From contig QGHH01000002.1 in the NCBI GenBank assembly GCA_003640645.1, positions 236,180 through 300,179 on the forward strand: a stretch of DNA of 64,000 nucleotides. The letters run 5' to 3'. The translations under genes and the position numbers were made by a program. The notes beneath the pieces are model-generated. The model saw nothing but the letters and a program-made list of their open reading frames with translations. It was not told the origin of the DNA and made no database searches. The stretch is from Fredinandcohnia aciditolerans. GTDB taxonomy: Bacteria > Bacillota > Bacilli > Bacillales > Bacillaceae_L. Shown here piece by piece: positions 63,287 to 64,000 of the stretch (positions are counted from its first letter, which is position 1; every line of letters starts with the position of its first letter).

Positions 63287-64000
63287 ATTCGAACATTCAT
63301 AAAGAAAACATTGAAAAAAGTGGCGAGTTCGTTAACTCTTGAACAGAAAAAAACGATTAAAAGATTCTTATCGCCTAAACATAGAAAGTTTATTGAACGG
63401 ACCCTATCACCTAAAGATACAAACATGCTAAAGAGGCTGGAAAGACATAAGCGTCTTATGTTAAACCTTGGTTTTACTGAACGGGGCTATCAAGATTTAT
63501 TAATTTTGGCTAAGGATGATAATAAGCCAAAACTTAAAAGGTTGGCTGCATGGGAATTAGCTTTGTTTCACGCAAATAAATACTCGATTGAAGATGCAAA
63601 GGAATCTTTGAAGTTTATTGATATTGCAATTGATGGCGTGAAAGATGATGTTAAGCTAAGAGCGGCTGCTGTACTAACAGCTGAGAGTTTGGACTTACTT
63701 GGAAGGGTAAATGAAGCAAGGGAAATTATTGAACAAGCTCCGGGCTTTGGTGAAAATGCGGATCTTTATTTAGCTATGTCAAATCTTGAAACAGATATTG
63801 AAAACAAACTTTCTTGGATCAATCAAGCTTTGGAGTTATATCATATCTCGAACATCTCAGTTAAACCACACACAAACCTTTCTATTTATGACTCACTAAG
63901 AGTAAGCGATGATTCGGAAGTAACTCAGAATGGAGAAATTGCACAGGATATTAAGGTCACCGTAATTGTTCCTGTCTATAATTCCGAAGAAGTAATCCAA
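63287..64000 (+). CDS. Glycosyltransferase family 2 protein, N-terminal part
   Basis: The frame is open from 63266 to the window end. About 220 residues of basic helical repeats (KTIKRFLSPKHRKFIERTLS, LKRLAAWELALFHANKYSIE) resemble TPR-type helices. They are followed by IKVTVIVPVYNSEEVIQ, the start of a GT2 (GT-A) catalytic domain. The only well-placed ribosome site (GGGGGAG) points to ATT at 63287, an unusual start codon; TTG at 63311 or GTG at 63320 are alternatives without a site. It should transfer a nucleotide sugar to surface polysaccharide together with ugd and galU. The C-terminus lies outside the window. Confidence 0.72.
   Translation, partial: MRTFIKKTLKKVASSLTLEQKKTIKRFLSPKHRKFIERTLSPKDTNMLKRLERHKRLMLNLGFTERGYQDLLILAKDDNKPKLKRLAAWELALFHANKYSIEDAKESLKFIDIAIDGVKDDVKLRAAAVLTAESLDLLGRVNEAREIIEQAPGFGENADLYLAMSNLETDIENKLSWINQALELYHISNISVKPHTNLSIYDSLRVSDDSEVTQNGEIAQDIKVTVIVPVYNSEEVIQ

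Overview
The window looks like chromosome from a low-GC Gram-positive bacterium of the Bacillaceae. Strong GGAGG-type ribosome binding sites, frequent TTG and GTG starts, an araPST/araEGH arrangement as described in Geobacillus stearothermophilus, and YwkD-, PbpC- and YesL-like proteins all point there. Nothing identifies the species.

1-16.6 kb is an L-arabinose locus. It holds the tail of a zinc alcohol dehydrogenase, araD and an FGGY kinase, a divergent amidase, a sugar-sensing three-component system (araP-araS-araT), an arabinose-type ABC importer (araE-araG-araH), then a second FGGY kinase, a second araD and araA. Sugar is sensed outside the cell, imported, isomerised, phosphorylated and epimerised to xylulose-5-phosphate. 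16.8-29.5 kb is a mixed accessory stretch: a VOC protein, a phage-type amidase, a tandem array of ten 52-bp hairpin units, an M28 peptidase, a VWA lipoprotein, a TraX-like membrane protein, an SH3/VanX-like lipoprotein and a large secreted GHL10-type protein.

29.8-46.0 kb is a glycan and amino-sugar catabolic locus. It contains an RpiR regulator, a YesL-like protein, an ABC importer lacking its own ATPase, a DUF4127 protein, an FAD oxidoreductase, a GHL10 protein, NanE, a ROK kinase, a GH20 hexosaminidase, an SGNH hydrolase and two esterases. No neuraminate lyase is present, so the substrate is more likely a ManNAc- or HexNAc-containing, acylated glycan than sialic acid. This assignment is inference.

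46-64 kb carries a TPR protein with a degenerate P-loop, a VanZ-like protein, a second phage-type amidase, a c-di-GMP-I riboswitch in front of an unlisted 43-residue membrane protein, a secreted propeller-like protein and PBP3. Surface-polysaccharide genes follow (SGNH, WlbA-like dehydrogenase, galU, ugd, start of a glycosyltransferase), with a GntR regulator and an amino-acid permease between them.

A dispersed palindromic repeat built on GGGACAGGTCCC / GGGACCTGTCCC occurs more than twenty times between 1 and 51.5 kb. It is often an inverted pair around a conserved A-rich linker. One copy lies in frame inside the DUF4127 gene and others supply the 3' ends of genes. Two other structured intergenic elements (about 297 bp and 146 bp), a 36-bp tandem repeat and a GGCACAA...TTGTGCC hairpin family are also present.
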